Shown: positions 9,165 to 18,817, counted from the stretch's first letter. The stretch: 64,000 nt of DNA from CATOSD01 sp965203135 (GCA_965203135.1 CBDBBO010000003.1:248001-312000); one strand, 5' to 3'. The notes: generated from the letters alone by a model not told the origin. Program-made: numbers and translations.

Positions 9165-10115
9165 CTAGTCGTAGCGCACGCGGGGGTCGAGCCATCCATA
9201 GCTGAGGTCCACTATCAGGTTGACCAGCAGTATCCAGAAGGTGAAGAAGAGAGCGGCTCCCTGTATCATCGGCCAGTCCCGCAAGTCGATAGAGTCGACG
9301 AGCAGGCGGCCCATTCCCGGCAGCGTGAAGATCTGCTCGATTACCACTGTTCCACCTATGAGGAAAGCGATGTCCAGCCCGATCCACGTCGCCACCGGGA
9401 TCATCGCGTTTTTCAACGCGTGCTGGTAGATGACTACTCGCTCTATCAGACCCTTCGCCCGCGCGGTCCTGATGTAGTCCTGCCGCAACACCTCCAGCAT
9501 CATCGCTCGCGTAATGCGTATCAGGCTGCCCGACAGCCCCAGCCCCAGGATGATAGCGGGCACGATGAGCTGCTGCAGGTTGGTGATAGGGTCTTCCTGC
9601 AGGCGCGCGTAGCGAATGGGGGCCAGGTATCCCCACCATATCGCCGGGAACGTGATGACTATGGTACCCACCCAGAAAGTGGGCGCGGCTACCCACAGGA
9701 ACGCGGACGACCGGAAGATGTAGTCCAGTAAGGTGTCCTGCCGCAGAGCGGCGAACACCCCCACTGGAATGGCTACCACCACGGCCACCAGCATCCCCAG
9801 GAAGGTCAGCTCCAGGGTGACCGGGAGAGCAGTGCCGATCCTGTTGATGACCTTGCGGTCGGTCCAAAGTGACTTCCCCAGGTCGCCGCTGAAGATGTCG
9901 CCGAGGAATTCGAAGTACTGATTGACTATCGGGCGGTTGATGCCCATCTCGGTGCGCATTATCTCAAGCTGCTCCTGGTTGGCGATGAGGCCGTCCTGCA
10001 GCAGCCGGTCGAGCACGTCGCCCGGCATTACGCGCACGAGTACGAAGATTATGAACGTCGTGATGAAGAACGTCGGTATCAGCAGGATGACTCGGTTGAT
10101 CGCGTAGTCACGCAT
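9165..10115 (-). CDS. ABC transporter permease, DppB/OppB type
   Basis: 316 residues, six predicted membrane segments. The N-terminus (first helix ending FVLVRVMPGD), the conserved cytoplasmic loop around LRQDYIRTARAKGL, which docks to the ATPase, and the end SYGWLDPRVRYD are DppB-family hallmarks. First gene of the minus-strand importer operon, followed after a short gap by the DppC-like gene and then the lipoprotein. Confidence 0.94.
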   Translation of the reverse strand: MRDYAINRVILLIPTFFITTFIIFVLVRVMPGDVLDRLLQDGLIANQEQLEIMRTEMGINRPIVNQYFEFLGDIFSGDLGKSLWTDRKVINRIGTALPVTLELTFLGMLVAVVVAIPVGVFAALRQDTLLDYIFRSSAFLWVAAPTFWVGTIVITFPAIWWGYLAPIRYARLQEDPITNLQQLIVPAIILGLGLSGSLIRITRAMMLEVLRQDYIRTARAKGLIERVVIYQHALKNAMIPVATWIGLDIAFLIGGTVVIEQIFTLPGMGRLLVDSIDLRDWPMIQGAALFFTFWILLVNLIVDLSYGWLDPRVRYD

Positions 10116-10564
10116 AAGTCACCGCATCTCTACTGCCCGCGTTGCCCCGCCTGTTTCGGCCGGAGCTACGCAACCTGAAGGCCAAGCGCCGGAGGGTGTG
10201 GCTTTTCCACAGCGGCAATCTGAGCCTGAGTTGCCTAGAGAGTACGCGCAACAATGTCGAAATGTCAAACCTGAGCGACATATGCCCCAAAAATCACCTT
10301 TCCCAGAGCGGTCTATCGCTCGCCGGTGTGGAATTTGGTATTTCCACGCGGCTGCCCGCCCTTTCCGGCATGTCGGCCGACGCCTCGCCGATTGCCGCCT
10401 GAATCTGTGCCGGCGCGGCTCCAAGTCCAACCCGAACGTTTGACACTTTTTTTCTCATTTGCTAGTCTTGTGCCGTAGAAGCGAGTTCGCACGGCCCGCG
10501 GCAGCCGTCCGCACGACAGAGGCGCGGCGCGGGCGACAGAGCATAGTTTGAAGGAGCACTGCCT
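10116..10564. promoter_or_regulatory. divergent intergenic region with candidate promoter
   Basis: 449 bases between the minus-strand ABC operon and the plus-strand DUF1800 gene. TTGACA at 10440-10445 is followed after 17 bases by TAGTCT, a weak -10 for the plus strand. GAAGGAGCACTGCCT gives the ribosome site for ATG 10565. I see no RNA gene or coding frame of its own here. Confidence 0.45.
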
Positions 10565-11962
10565 ATGAGCAACACTGACATCGAATTGATGGCGCACCTG
10601 ATGCGTAGGGCAGGATTCGGAGCGACCAGGGACGAGCTGGAGGCCCGGGCCGCAAAGGGATACGAGGCGACCGTAGAGGAGTTGCTTCACCCGGAGAGCC
10701 AGGAGCCGGTCGACATCTACGAGTTCCTGCGCTACCAGTTCCTCCAGTGGAAGCCCGGCACGCTGGGCGGCATAGGCCAGTCCGGCTGGGTGTGGCGCAT
10801 GATCAACACAAGGGCGCCTCTCCAGGAGAAGCTGTGCCTCTTCTACCACCAGATCTTCGCCACCGGCGTGTCCAAGGTGGACCACTACGACGAGATCATC
10901 GACATGGTGGACATGTTCCGCGAGAAAGGGCTTGGCGGTTACCGCGACATCCTGATCGAGGTCGCCAAGTGCCCGGGCATGATCTACTGGCTGGACAACA
11001 ACGAGAACCACGCCACAGCCGTCAACGAAAACTGGGGCAGGGAGCTGCTCGAGCTGTTCACGATGGGCGTGGGCAACTACACCGAGACGGACGTGAGGGA
11101 GTGCTCCCGCGCCTTTACCGGCTGGACCATGTCTCCCAAGCTGCCCAGATTCCACATGGGCAGGTGGGACTGGTACTTCGAGTACCGGGAAGAGGACCAC
11201 GACAACGGCGAGAAGACCTTCCTGGGACACACCGGCAACTTCAACGGCGAAGACATCATCGACATCGTGCTGCAACAGCGCGCGACTGCCATATTCATCT
11301 CCCGCCACCTGTACAACTTCTTCGTCGCCGACGAGCCGCAGGTGCCGGCCTGGTCGGTCACGCCGCCGACGAACCCCGAGGCGGTGGATCTGCTGGCGGA
11401 CACCCTGATCGAGTCCGGTTACGACATGCGGACGACTCTGAGGGTGCTCTTCAACTCCGACTTCTTCAAGGAGTCCCGCTTCAACAAGGTGAAGAACCCC
11501 ACCGAGGTCGTCATCGGCGCGCTCCGCTTCGTGGGCGACACCGAGCTTCCCTGCCCCGAGGTGTTCGACTGGTCCAACCAGATCACCTACATGGGCCAGG
11601 ACCTGCTCAACCCGCCCAGCGTCGAAGGTTGGCACTCCGGCGCGGAGTGGATAAACAGCGGCTCGCTTATGAAGCGCACCAACTTCGTCGCCGAGATGGT
11701 CGGGGACGTGTCCCGCCCCGGCATCCGGTCCATACTGGACAGGATCAAGGCGGGAACCGGCACGCCCGAAGACCTCGTCGACACCTGCCTGGACCTGATG
11801 GGGCCGCTGGACATCAACGAGAACTCCCGCAAGGAGCTGATCTCCCACGTGGCGCTTGACGGCGACCTCCGCTGGGACGACGACAATGCCGCGGAGTCCG
11901 AGGAGCGGGTCGCGGAGATCCTGCAGCTCATCGTATCGCTGAGGGAATTCCAGTTCGCCTAA
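10565..11962 (+). CDS. DUF1800 family protein
   Basis: 465 residues, start ATG 10565 after AAGGAG. The opening (IELMAHLMRRAGFGATRDEL) and the segments MINTRAPLQEKLCLFYHQIFATG and NENWGRELLELFTMGVGNYTE match the DUF1800 family, which is nearly always encoded beside a DUF1501 gene, as here. Function is unknown; export or cell-surface roles have been suggested for the pair in other bacteria. No classical signal peptide is seen at the chosen start. Confidence 0.92.
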   Translation: MSNTDIELMAHLMRRAGFGATRDELEARAAKGYEATVEELLHPESQEPVDIYEFLRYQFLQWKPGTLGGIGQSGWVWRMINTRAPLQEKLCLFYHQIFATGVSKVDHYDEIIDMVDMFREKGLGGYRDILIEVAKCPGMIYWLDNNENHATAVNENWGRELLELFTMGVGNYTETDVRECSRAFTGWTMSPKLPRFHMGRWDWYFEYREEDHDNGEKTFLGHTGNFNGEDIIDIVLQQRATAIFISRHLYNFFVADEPQVPAWSVTPPTNPEAVDLLADTLIESGYDMRTTLRVLFNSDFFKESRFNKVKNPTEVVIGALRFVGDTELPCPEVFDWSNQITYMGQDLLNPPSVEGWHSGAEWINSGSLMKRTNFVAEMVGDVSRPGIRSILDRIKAGTGTPEDLVDTCLDLMGPLDINENSRKELISHVALDGDLRWDDDNAAESEERVAEILQLIVSLREFQFA

Positions 11963-11980
11963 GAAAGCGATTTTTGGAAT

Positions 11981-12072
11981 CCCTTCCCCCTCGATGGGGG
12001 AAGGTTAGGATGGGTGTGAGAAGGGACCACACTTCACCCTCACCTCAATCCTCTCCCGTCAAGGGAGAGGAG
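11981..12072. repeat. two REP-like palindromes in tandem
   Basis: CCCTTCCCCC-TCGAT-GGGGGAAGG at 11981-12004 and CCTCTCCC-GTCAA-GGGAGAGG near 12049-12070 form two successive hairpins between the DUF1800 and DUF1501 genes. They belong to the repeat family scattered through the core region. Confidence 0.75.
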
Positions 12073-12094
12073 GCCAAGCAGAGAGGAGAACAAC

Positions 12095-13225
12095 GTGAAC
12101 AACGGTGAAACCAAAGACCCCGTCCTGGTAGTGCTTCAGCTCACCGGCGGAAACGACTACATGAACACCGTGGTGCCCCACGGCGACTCCCTTTACAGGG
12201 ACTACCGCCCCTACGTGAACATCGCTGAGGACGAAGTTCTAGCGATCGACAACCACATCGGGTTCCACCCCAATATGGGTCCCATGCGGGACCTCTACAA
12301 CGAGGGCAAGGTCGCGATTCTCCACGGCGTCGGCTACGAGAACTCGCCGCGGTCACACTTCCGGTCGATGGACATCTGGCACACCTGCGAGCCTGACAAG
12401 CTGGGCACTGAGGGCTGGCTAGGCCGCGCCGTCCGCGAAATCGACCCCAACAAGGAAAACGTCGTGACCGCGGTCAGCATGGGCCCCAGCCTGTTCCGCG
12501 CCCTCGCTGCTCCCGGCGTGCCGGTGGCGACGGTCGAGGACCTGGACAACTACGGCCTGCTGACGGACATCTCGCAGGAGCAGAAGCGCAATCGCGTGCT
12601 GGAGCGCTACAAGCGCATGTACGCGCCCGCCATGGGCACCGGTCCGGTCATGGACTTCCTTGGCCAGACGGGCCTGGACGCGCTGAAGGGCGCCGACATC
12701 CTGAAGGTGGCACCGCAGCAGTACTCGTCCTCCATCGAGTACGCGGACACCAGCATCGCCCGGAAGCTCAGGGGCATCGCGCAGGTGCACACCGCCGACC
12801 TGGGCACGCGCGTCTTCTACTGCGACCACGGCAGCTTCGACACCCACGCCGACCAGATGGGCTCCCATGCCACGCTGTGGCGGGACGTTTCGGACGCGAT
12901 TCGCGACTTCTTCGACGACCTCGAAGAGCACGACGCGGCGGACAACGTCGCTATGCTCGTCTTCTCGGAGTTCGGACGCCGCGTCTACGACAACGGCTCC
13001 GGCACCGACCACGGCGCCGGCGGCGTTTCGTTCATGATTGGCAACCAGGTGAAGGGCGGCCAGTACGGCGTCTATCCTTCCACCAGGGCGAGCGACCTGG
13101 AGCAGGGCGACCTCGTGCCGAACATGGACTTCCGCGGGGTCTACACGACCGTGCTCGAGGACTGGCTTGGCCTGGACGCCGTGCCGATTGTCGAAGGCAC
13201 CTTCGAAAAGCCCGCGTTCATCTAA
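12095..13225 (+). CDS. DUF1501 family protein
   Basis: 376 residues from GTG 12095 after AGAGAGGAGAA. VLQLTGGNDYMNTVVPHGD, IGFHPNMGPMRDLYNEGK and MDIWHTCEPDK are DUF1501 hallmarks (a sulfatase/alkaline-phosphatase-like fold). VFSEFGRRVYDNGSGTDHGA carries the conserved Asp and His near the C-terminus. Forms a conserved pair with the upstream DUF1800 gene; the biochemical activity is not established. Confidence 0.93.
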   Translation: MNNGETKDPVLVVLQLTGGNDYMNTVVPHGDSLYRDYRPYVNIAEDEVLAIDNHIGFHPNMGPMRDLYNEGKVAILHGVGYENSPRSHFRSMDIWHTCEPDKLGTEGWLGRAVREIDPNKENVVTAVSMGPSLFRALAAPGVPVATVEDLDNYGLLTDISQEQKRNRVLERYKRMYAPAMGTGPVMDFLGQTGLDALKGADILKVAPQQYSSSIEYADTSIARKLRGIAQVHTADLGTRVFYCDHGSFDTHADQMGSHATLWRDVSDAIRDFFDDLEEHDAADNVAMLVFSEFGRRVYDNGSGTDHGAGGVSFMIGNQVKGGQYGVYPSTRASDLEQGDLVPNMDFRGVYTTVLEDWLGLDAVPIVEGTFEKPAFI

Positions 13226-13249
13226 CCGCAAATGACCCGTCCGGGATTT

Positions 13250-13285
13250 CCCTATCCCTTGAGGGAGAGGGTCAGGGTGAGGGTG
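13250..13285. repeat. REP-like element
   Basis: CCCTATCCCTTGAGGGAGAGGG followed by TCAGGGTGAGGGTG, a variant of the dispersed palindrome, just before the NHL gene start. Confidence 0.6.
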
Positions 13286-13290
13286 TACTA

Positions 13291-14301
13291 ATGACGACAA
13301 ACATGCTAACCAGAATCGTCTCCAATCGCGTCTACGACTTCAGCCACGTCGTGGGCGGTCGCCAGCTTACCGGGATCGTCCAGCTCGCGCTGGGCGATGG
13401 CGATGACGTGTACCTCGTCATGCGCAGGCGCAACGGCGGGAACCTGATGAAGCTCACCATCGGGCCGGTTCCCGGTGACGAGGAGATTGTCGGGCAGATA
13501 GGCAAGTCCGGTACCGGCCAGGGAGAGTTCGTGTGGCCCACCGCAGCGGCCATCGACAGCAAGGGCAACATCTACGTGACCGACGAATGGCTTAGCCGTA
13601 TCACCGTGTTCGACAAGGAAGGCAACTTCGTCCGCACGTTCGGCGAGCAGGGAGCGGGGGAGGGCCAGTTCGACCGGCCCTCCGGCATAGCCGTCGACGG
13701 CGACGACAACGTCATAGTCTCGGACACCCTCAACCACCGCGTGCAGAAGCTGACCGCCGAAGGCGAGAGCATCGCCGCCTGGGGAAGCAAGGGCGATGGT
13801 CCGGGTGAGTTCGACTCGCCCTGGGGCGTCACCACCGACGACTCCGGCGCGATCTACGTGGCGGACCACAGGAACCACCGGATGCAGAAGTTCGACTCCG
13901 ACGGCGGTTTCCTGTTCTCGATTGGCAGCCAGGGGACCGGCGAGGACCAGTTTGACCACCCGTCCGACGTAGCCGTAGACCCGGAAGGCGACATCTACGT
14001 CTGTGACTGGGTCAACAACAGGGTCGGCTGCTTCGACAGCGAGGGCACGCCCCTGACCATCTTCGCTGGCGACGCCCAGGAGTTGTCCAAGTGGCAGCGC
14101 CAGTACGTGGCCGGCAACCCGGACGTGTACAAGGCGCGCCGGCGCGTCTACAGCCTGGAGCCTGAGTGGCGTTTCGCGCTGCCCATGGCGGTAGTGTTCG
14201 ACGACGAGAAGTCCAGACTGATGGTCGTCGACTCCCAGCGCCACCGCATACAGATGTACAACAAGCTCACGGACTACCGCGACCCTCAGTTCAACATATA
14301 G
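13291..14301 (+). CDS. NHL-repeat beta-propeller protein
   Basis: 336 residues from ATG 13291. Repeated units of the form GxGEGQFDRPSGIAVDGDDN / VSDTLNHRVQKL / GSKGDGPGEFDSPWGV are NHL repeats; at least five are visible, consistent with a six-bladed propeller used for binding. No signal peptide is seen. It follows DUF1800 and DUF1501 with short gaps, so it is probably co-transcribed. A longer open frame from 12877 overlaps the DUF1501 gene out of frame and was not used. Confidence 0.92.
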   Translation: MTTNMLTRIVSNRVYDFSHVVGGRQLTGIVQLALGDGDDVYLVMRRRNGGNLMKLTIGPVPGDEEIVGQIGKSGTGQGEFVWPTAAAIDSKGNIYVTDEWLSRITVFDKEGNFVRTFGEQGAGEGQFDRPSGIAVDGDDNVIVSDTLNHRVQKLTAEGESIAAWGSKGDGPGEFDSPWGVTTDDSGAIYVADHRNHRMQKFDSDGGFLFSIGSQGTGEDQFDHPSDVAVDPEGDIYVCDWVNNRVGCFDSEGTPLTIFAGDAQELSKWQRQYVAGNPDVYKARRRVYSLEPEWRFALPMAVVFDDEKSRLMVVDSQRHRIQMYNKLTDYRDPQFNI

Positions 14302-14393
14302 CGGAAACACCGGGGTAATAGAACAATCGGAACGAGGGTCGCCCGGCATGGGCTGCCCTCGTTGCTTTCTGTGACCAGTCAGGAGGACTTGCA

Positions 14394-15764
14394 ATGGTTA
14401 CGATTTCCGACAGCGAAGCCCTTCGCAGAAGCTCCCTCAAGTACCTGTGGATGCACAACCGCGACTGGACGCAGATGGCAGAGGACGGTGAGCCGCGCAT
14501 CATGGTCGGCGGCGACGGCGTGAGGGTCACCGACTCCGATGGCAATTCCTGGATCGACGTGAACGGCGGCTACAACTCCGTGAACGCCGGCTACGGACGC
14601 ACGGAGATCGCCGACGCCGCCTACGAGCAGATGAAGAGGCTCCCCTACTTTCCGCAGGGCACCACCACAGCCCCTACCGTGATGTTCGCCGAGAAGCTGG
14701 CGCAGATCGCGCCGGGAAGCCTGGAACGCACCTGGCCGGTGAGCGGCGGCTCCGAGGCCAACGAGACCGCCCTCAAGATCGCTCGCAGCTACCACAAGCG
14801 CCGGGGAGAGACCGGCCGGTACAAGGTCATCAGCAGAAGGGGTTCGTATCACGGCATGACCGGAGGCGTTCTGTGGCTAGGTGGGGCTGGCACGGCGGTG
14901 CGAGAGGACTTCGAGCCGGCCTACCCGGGCATGGTGCACGCCCCACAGCCACTGCCGTACCGCTGCGAGTTGGGCGGCGCTTCACCGTCGGAGTGCGCGG
15001 TCCGCTGCGCCCAAGCCATCGAGGACCTGATTCAGTTCCACGGCCCGTCCACCGTCGCCGCCGTCATTGCCGAGCCTGTCTCCGCGGCCTCCGCCGCCGC
15101 AGTGCCCGGCGACGAGTACTGGCCCATGCTGAGAGAAATCTGCGACCGCTACGGCGTGCTGCTGATAGCGGACGAGGTGATCTGCGGCTTCGGTCGCACC
15201 GGCAAGATGTTCGCCGTCGAACACTGGAACGTGGTGCCGGACATCATGACCGTCGCCAAGGGCGTCATCAGCAGCTACCTGCCCCTCGCCGCGACCATTG
15301 TGTCCCGCGAGGTTGCGGACGCGTTTGCTGGTGAAGACAACATCTTCCGGCAGGCTCTCACCTTCGGCGGCCATCCCGTGTCCGCCGCGGCCGCACTGAA
15401 GAACATCGAGATAATCGAAGATGAGGGCATGGTGCAGAACTCGGCTGACGTGGGCGCCTACTTCCTCGAGCAGCTAAGGGAGTTGAAAGAGGATCACCCC
15501 ATCGTTGGCGACGTCCGCGGTATCGGGCTGTTGCTCGGCATCGAGTTCGTCAGCAACCGTGAATCGAAGACCTACTTCCCGAGCGATGTGAAGCTTGGAG
15601 ATCGGCTCACCGAGAAGTTCCACGACGAAGGCCTCATCCTCCGCTGCGCCGGTCAGACCGTGGGCCTTGGGCCGCCACTCTGCATCACCAACGACGAAGT
15701 CGACCAGGTTGTGGCCGGGCTCGACAGGGCCATAGGCGAAGTAGAAAGCGAGATAGGCGTCTGA
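14394..15764 (+). CDS. class III PLP-dependent aminotransferase
   Basis: 456 residues, ATG 14394 after AGGAGG. WPVSGGSEANETALKIAR is the PLP-phosphate binding turn, LLIADEVICGFGRTGKMF holds the Asp that pairs with the pyridine nitrogen, and TVAKGVISSYLPLAA holds the Schiff-base Lys. Architecture matches omega-aminotransferases and glutamate-1-semialdehyde aminomutase relatives; the amine substrate is not predictable. Its stop is two bases from the start of the cysteine-rich gene, suggesting one transcript. Confidence 0.93.
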   Translation: MVTISDSEALRRSSLKYLWMHNRDWTQMAEDGEPRIMVGGDGVRVTDSDGNSWIDVNGGYNSVNAGYGRTEIADAAYEQMKRLPYFPQGTTTAPTVMFAEKLAQIAPGSLERTWPVSGGSEANETALKIARSYHKRRGETGRYKVISRRGSYHGMTGGVLWLGGAGTAVREDFEPAYPGMVHAPQPLPYRCELGGASPSECAVRCAQAIEDLIQFHGPSTVAAVIAEPVSAASAAAVPGDEYWPMLREICDRYGVLLIADEVICGFGRTGKMFAVEHWNVVPDIMTVAKGVISSYLPLAATIVSREVADAFAGEDNIFRQALTFGGHPVSAAAALKNIEIIEDEGMVQNSADVGAYFLEQLRELKEDHPIVGDVRGIGLLLGIEFVSNRESKTYFPSDVKLGDRLTEKFHDEGLILRCAGQTVGLGPPLCITNDEVDQVVAGLDRAIGEVESEIGV

Positions 15765-15766
15765 GT

Positions 15767-16102
15767 ATGCAGCCCAACTTCACATTTGAAGAGCGGACCG
15801 CTCTGGAGGAGAGGCTGCGTCGGCTGACCGCAGACATTCGGACTGCCGACGAGTCCGACCTGCCCGCGATAATTCGGGAGTTCGAGAAGTCTCCCATTGG
15901 GCGGCGCGTAGAGGGCCTCGAGTGTGTGGTCCTCGAGGTCAGGCAATGCCGATGCGCCAACCTGTCCTGCGGACACACCTGTATTCGGTGTTGCGATGAC
16001 ACCTGCAAAGTCGATTACTTGCACCATTGCGAAGACTGCTTCGCGTTCGTCCCCAACCTGTTGACATTCTGCCACTGCGTCCAGGAAATAGTGGTGTCCT
16101 AG
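15767..16102 (+). CDS. small cysteine-rich protein of unknown function
   Basis: 111 residues. The first half is acidic and helical. The second half carries 12 cysteines within about 60 residues, in the clusters RQCRCANLSC, GHTCIRCCDDTC, HHCEDC and FCHC, with two His. This looks like a metal-binding or multi-cluster module, but it matches no family I can name. It begins two bases after the aminotransferase stop and is convergent with the enolase-superfamily gene. No signal peptide or membrane segment. Confidence 0.75.
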   Translation: MQPNFTFEERTALEERLRRLTADIRTADESDLPAIIREFEKSPIGRRVEGLECVVLEVRQCRCANLSCGHTCIRCCDDTCKVDYLHHCEDCFAFVPNLLTFCHCVQEIVVS

Positions 16103-16135
16103 CCCGTACTCGTGCGCCGGTTGGGGGCGACAGCC

Positions 16136-17308
16136 CTAGCGCGCCCACGGGTGCGCCAGCGCGACCTCTTCGTTGATGTCCGCGCCCCAGCCAGGGGCAG
16201 TCGGCACCGTCATGTAGCCATCGGCGATATCGGGCGTCGTGGTCGTGAGTTCGTCCTTCCACGGCACGTCGTCGATGTCGATTTCCATGATGCGCACGTT
16301 CGGCAGCACCGCGCACAGGCCCGCGCTCATAAACGAGGACAGGTGGCTATAGTAGTTGTGCGGCGCGGCGTTGAGTTGGAACACCTCCGCCAGGTCGCCC
16401 ACCTTCTTGGACTGGCTGAAGCCGTTCCAGGGCACGTCGATCATGAAGATGTCCGCCGCGTGTAGCTGGAAGTATGGCAGGTACTCGCGCATGTAGTACA
16501 GGTTCTCGCCGGTGCATATCCTTGTCGATGTGGACTGCTTGATCTGTAGTATTGCCTGCGGGTCGTACATATCGATTTCGAGCCAGAGCATGTTGAACTG
16601 CTCCAGCACTTTCGCGATGCGCATCGAGGCTTCGGGCTTGAAGTTGAAGTTGAGATCGAGGTTGATGTCGACGTTCGGCCCGACTGCGTCCCGGAACGTG
16701 CCTATCAACTCCTCGATGTGCGACAGCAACTCGATGCTCACGATCTGGTCCGTCGATCCCTGTCCGCTGGCGAAGCCCGGCCCGTGGACGTAGGGGTCAT
16801 CGCCCGGCACCAGGATGTTCGTCTTCAGCGCCGTGAAGCCCCTCTCAACGACCTCCCTGCCCAGCTCGGTCACGCTCGCCATGCTGGTAATCGGCGGTAC
16901 GCCGATCAGCTCGTGGTTGCGGATTCGCGACGTGCCGCAGTGGGACCAGTAGACGCGCACGCTGTCCCGCGTCGGGCCGCCGAACAGCTCGACTACGGAT
17001 ATGCCCAGCGCCTTCGCCTTGATGTCGATTAGCGCGAGCTCCACGCCGGCGATGGCCTTGGACGCGATGCCTCCCGGACTCTGCCGCGAGACGCGGTACA
17101 TGTCCCAGAAGCGCATCTCGAACGCCCTCGGATCGCTGCCGATGAGCACCGGCTTGAAGTCCTCGATTGTGCCGCAAACGCCCCTGGGCGTGCGCCCGTC
17201 GCTGCACTCGCCCCAGCCCGTGATGCCCTCGTCGGTCTCCACTTTGACGAACGTCCACGGCCGCCAGCCGGCGTCAACTATGAACGTCTCGATGTTGGTT
17301 ATCTTCAT
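16136..17308 (-). CDS. mandelate racemase/muconate lactonizing enzyme family protein (enolase superfamily)
   Basis: 390 residues. The N-terminal capping domain (MKITNIETFIVDAGWRPWTF, GWGECSDG) is followed by a barrel with the metal-ligand segments NLDLNFN, WLEIDMYD and CTGENLY and a late His in APHNYYSHL. These enzymes abstract an alpha-proton of a carboxylate. The substrate (often a sugar acid) is not predictable. It is the last gene of a minus-strand run with FBP aldolase/phosphatase, RdgB and the DM13 protein. Confidence 0.92.
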   Translation of the reverse strand: MKITNIETFIVDAGWRPWTFVKVETDEGITGWGECSDGRTPRGVCGTIEDFKPVLIGSDPRAFEMRFWDMYRVSRQSPGGIASKAIAGVELALIDIKAKALGISVVELFGGPTRDSVRVYWSHCGTSRIRNHELIGVPPITSMASVTELGREVVERGFTALKTNILVPGDDPYVHGPGFASGQGSTDQIVSIELLSHIEELIGTFRDAVGPNVDINLDLNFNFKPEASMRIAKVLEQFNMLWLEIDMYDPQAILQIKQSTSTRICTGENLYYMREYLPYFQLHAADIFMIDVPWNGFSQSKKVGDLAEVFQLNAAPHNYYSHLSSFMSAGLCAVLPNVRIMEIDIDDVPWKDELTTTTPDIADGYMTVPTAPGWGADINEEVALAHPWAR

Positions 17309-17326
17309 ACGCCCGTTTCCACCTCG

Positions 17327-18178
17327 TCAGTTCGCGTCCGCCAGCGTCGCCACGCTGAACACCACCCGGAACGGGTAGCAATAGATCACTACGCTCTGCT
17401 GCGCGGACACGTCCACGTCGTCGGGAATCTCGTAGTTCTGGTTGCCGATGTTGCCCTTCAGCAGGCCCAGGTCCACAAATCCCGCCTCCTCCAGGTCCGA
17501 GTGTCTCATGGGGTCCGGGTCCTGGGACAGCAGCACGTGCAGCTCCGGCCCGTTGATGACCCTGAAGTCCTCCAGGCGCAGCAGCTTGTTCGCCCCTGGC
17601 AGGTCGTAGATCAGCGCCTGTCCGCTGCCCTTGTGCAGGGCGTCGGCGTCGCGGAACTCGCCGGACTTTAGCCTCGTTGGCTGAGGAGCGGCGGCGTCTG
17701 GCTGCGCGGCCGGCTCCGGCGTGGCGGCCGCTTGCGGCACAGCCGTCGGCGTCAGCTGCGACGCCGGCGCGAAGCTGCCCTGGAACGTGGAGGCCCCGCC
17801 CAGCATCTCCGGCATTGGCTCGGCAACCGGCATCCTGTCCATCTTCGCGACGGTCGACATCACCATTTCGATCTCTTCCATGGTCATGTCGTCCGGAACC
17901 TCAGCGGTGTACGCGAACGGAAACTCCTCCTCCACGGTGACGTTGATGAACAGCGGCGACCCCAGGTCCCACGCCACGATGCCCAGCACCACCAGCACGG
18001 GGACACCGATGATGGTGACCCACAGCCGCCGTTGCCACGCCCACAGGTGAAGTCCTCTGCGGTAGGCGTAGTAGACGACCGCCGCCACGACGATCAGAAT
18101 GACCAAGCCTATCGGGAAGCGGTACGGGTAGAGGTCGGCGGCCAGCCGCTCCAGGTTTCCGAAGAAGTCTGCCAACAT
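17327..18178 (-). CDS. membrane-anchored DM13-domain protein
   Basis: 283 residues. Two membrane helices near the N-terminus (FPIGLVILIVVAAVVYYAY and TIIGVPVLVVLGIVAWDLG) lead to an Ala/Pro-rich linker and a C-terminal DM13 domain: GEFRDADALHKGSGQALIY, then GPELHVLLSQDPDP, then YEIPDDVDVS and a final SVVIYCYPFRVVFSVA. The Cys in the last strand is the residue proposed to support redox function in DM13 proteins. It would sit outside the membrane. It lies between RdgB and the enolase-superfamily gene in a tight run. Confidence 0.9.
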   Translation of the reverse strand: MLADFFGNLERLAADLYPYRFPIGLVILIVVAAVVYYAYRRGLHLWAWQRRLWVTIIGVPVLVVLGIVAWDLGSPLFINVTVEEEFPFAYTAEVPDDMTMEEIEMVMSTVAKMDRMPVAEPMPEMLGGASTFQGSFAPASQLTPTAVPQAAATPEPAAQPDAAAPQPTRLKSGEFRDADALHKGSGQALIYDLPGANKLLRLEDFRVINGPELHVLLSQDPDPMRHSDLEEAGFVDLGLLKGNIGNQNYEIPDDVDVSAQQSVVIYCYPFRVVFSVATLADAN

Positions 18179-18208
18179 CGTTCCGTGTCCTCTCGCGCTA
18201 AGTTCCGC

Positions 18209-18817
18209 CTACACGCCCGCCTTCAACGCCGCAACGGCCTTGCTCGCCGCCATTCCCCGGTGGCTCAGCCTGTTCTTCTCTGAAGTCGTCAGTTCCGCCA
18301 TCGTCCTGCCGAGAGAGGGAAACAGGAAAGCCGGATCGTATCCGAACCCGTTGTCGCCCCTGGGCGGCCTCACGATGCGACCCTCGCACACGCCCTCGAA
18401 GAACTCGGTCTCGGAGTCGGGAGTGTTGGGCCGCACAATGGCAATCACACACCTGAAGCGCGCGTCCCACTCGCTCGTCGGAATGCCGTCCAGGCGCTCG
18501 TACAGCCGGGCAATGCGTTGCTCGTCGGTGGCGCCCTCGCCGGCGTACCGGGCCGAGTAGACCCCTGGCTCGCCGCCCAGCGCGTCCACCTCAAGCCCCG
18601 AGTCGTCGGCGAGCGTGGGCAGGCCACTGAGGGCGCAGTAGGAGCGCGCCTTTAGCGCTGCGTTAGCCTCGAATGTCGTCCCAGTCTCCTCGACATCCAC
18701 GTTGATTCCGACGTCCTCCAACGAAACCAACTCGGCCGGCGCGTCGGCCATCAGCACTGCCAGCTCCCGCATCTTGCCGGGGTTCCTGGTGGCGATCAGG
18801 AGTTTTTCCAGTGTCAC
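18209..18817 (-). CDS. rdgB: non-canonical purine NTP pyrophosphatase, RdgB/HAM1 family
   Basis: 202 residues from GTG 18817, placed so that the protein begins MTLEKLLIATRNPGKMREL. The motifs IATRNPGK, TFEANAALKA, LADDSGLEVDALGG, PGVYSARYAGE, GDNGFGYDPAFLF and the C-terminal SHRG are all present. The enzyme hydrolyses dITP/XTP to keep deaminated purines out of nucleic acids. It lies between FBP aldolase/phosphatase and the DM13 gene. A longer open frame to 19606 overlaps the upstream gene out of frame. Confidence 0.93.
   Translation of the reverse strand: MTLEKLLIATRNPGKMRELAVLMADAPAELVSLEDVGINVDVEETGTTFEANAALKARSYCALSGLPTLADDSGLEVDALGGEPGVYSARYAGEGATDEQRIARLYERLDGIPTSEWDARFRCVIAIVRPNTPDSETEFFEGVCEGRIVRPPRGDNGFGYDPAFLFPSLGRTMAELTTSEKNRLSHRGMAASKAVAALKAGV

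Noticed and set aside
10313..11848. 511-residue minus-strand open frame
   Set aside because: Shadow of the DUF1800 gene; composition is that of a high-GC antisense frame and it has no motifs.
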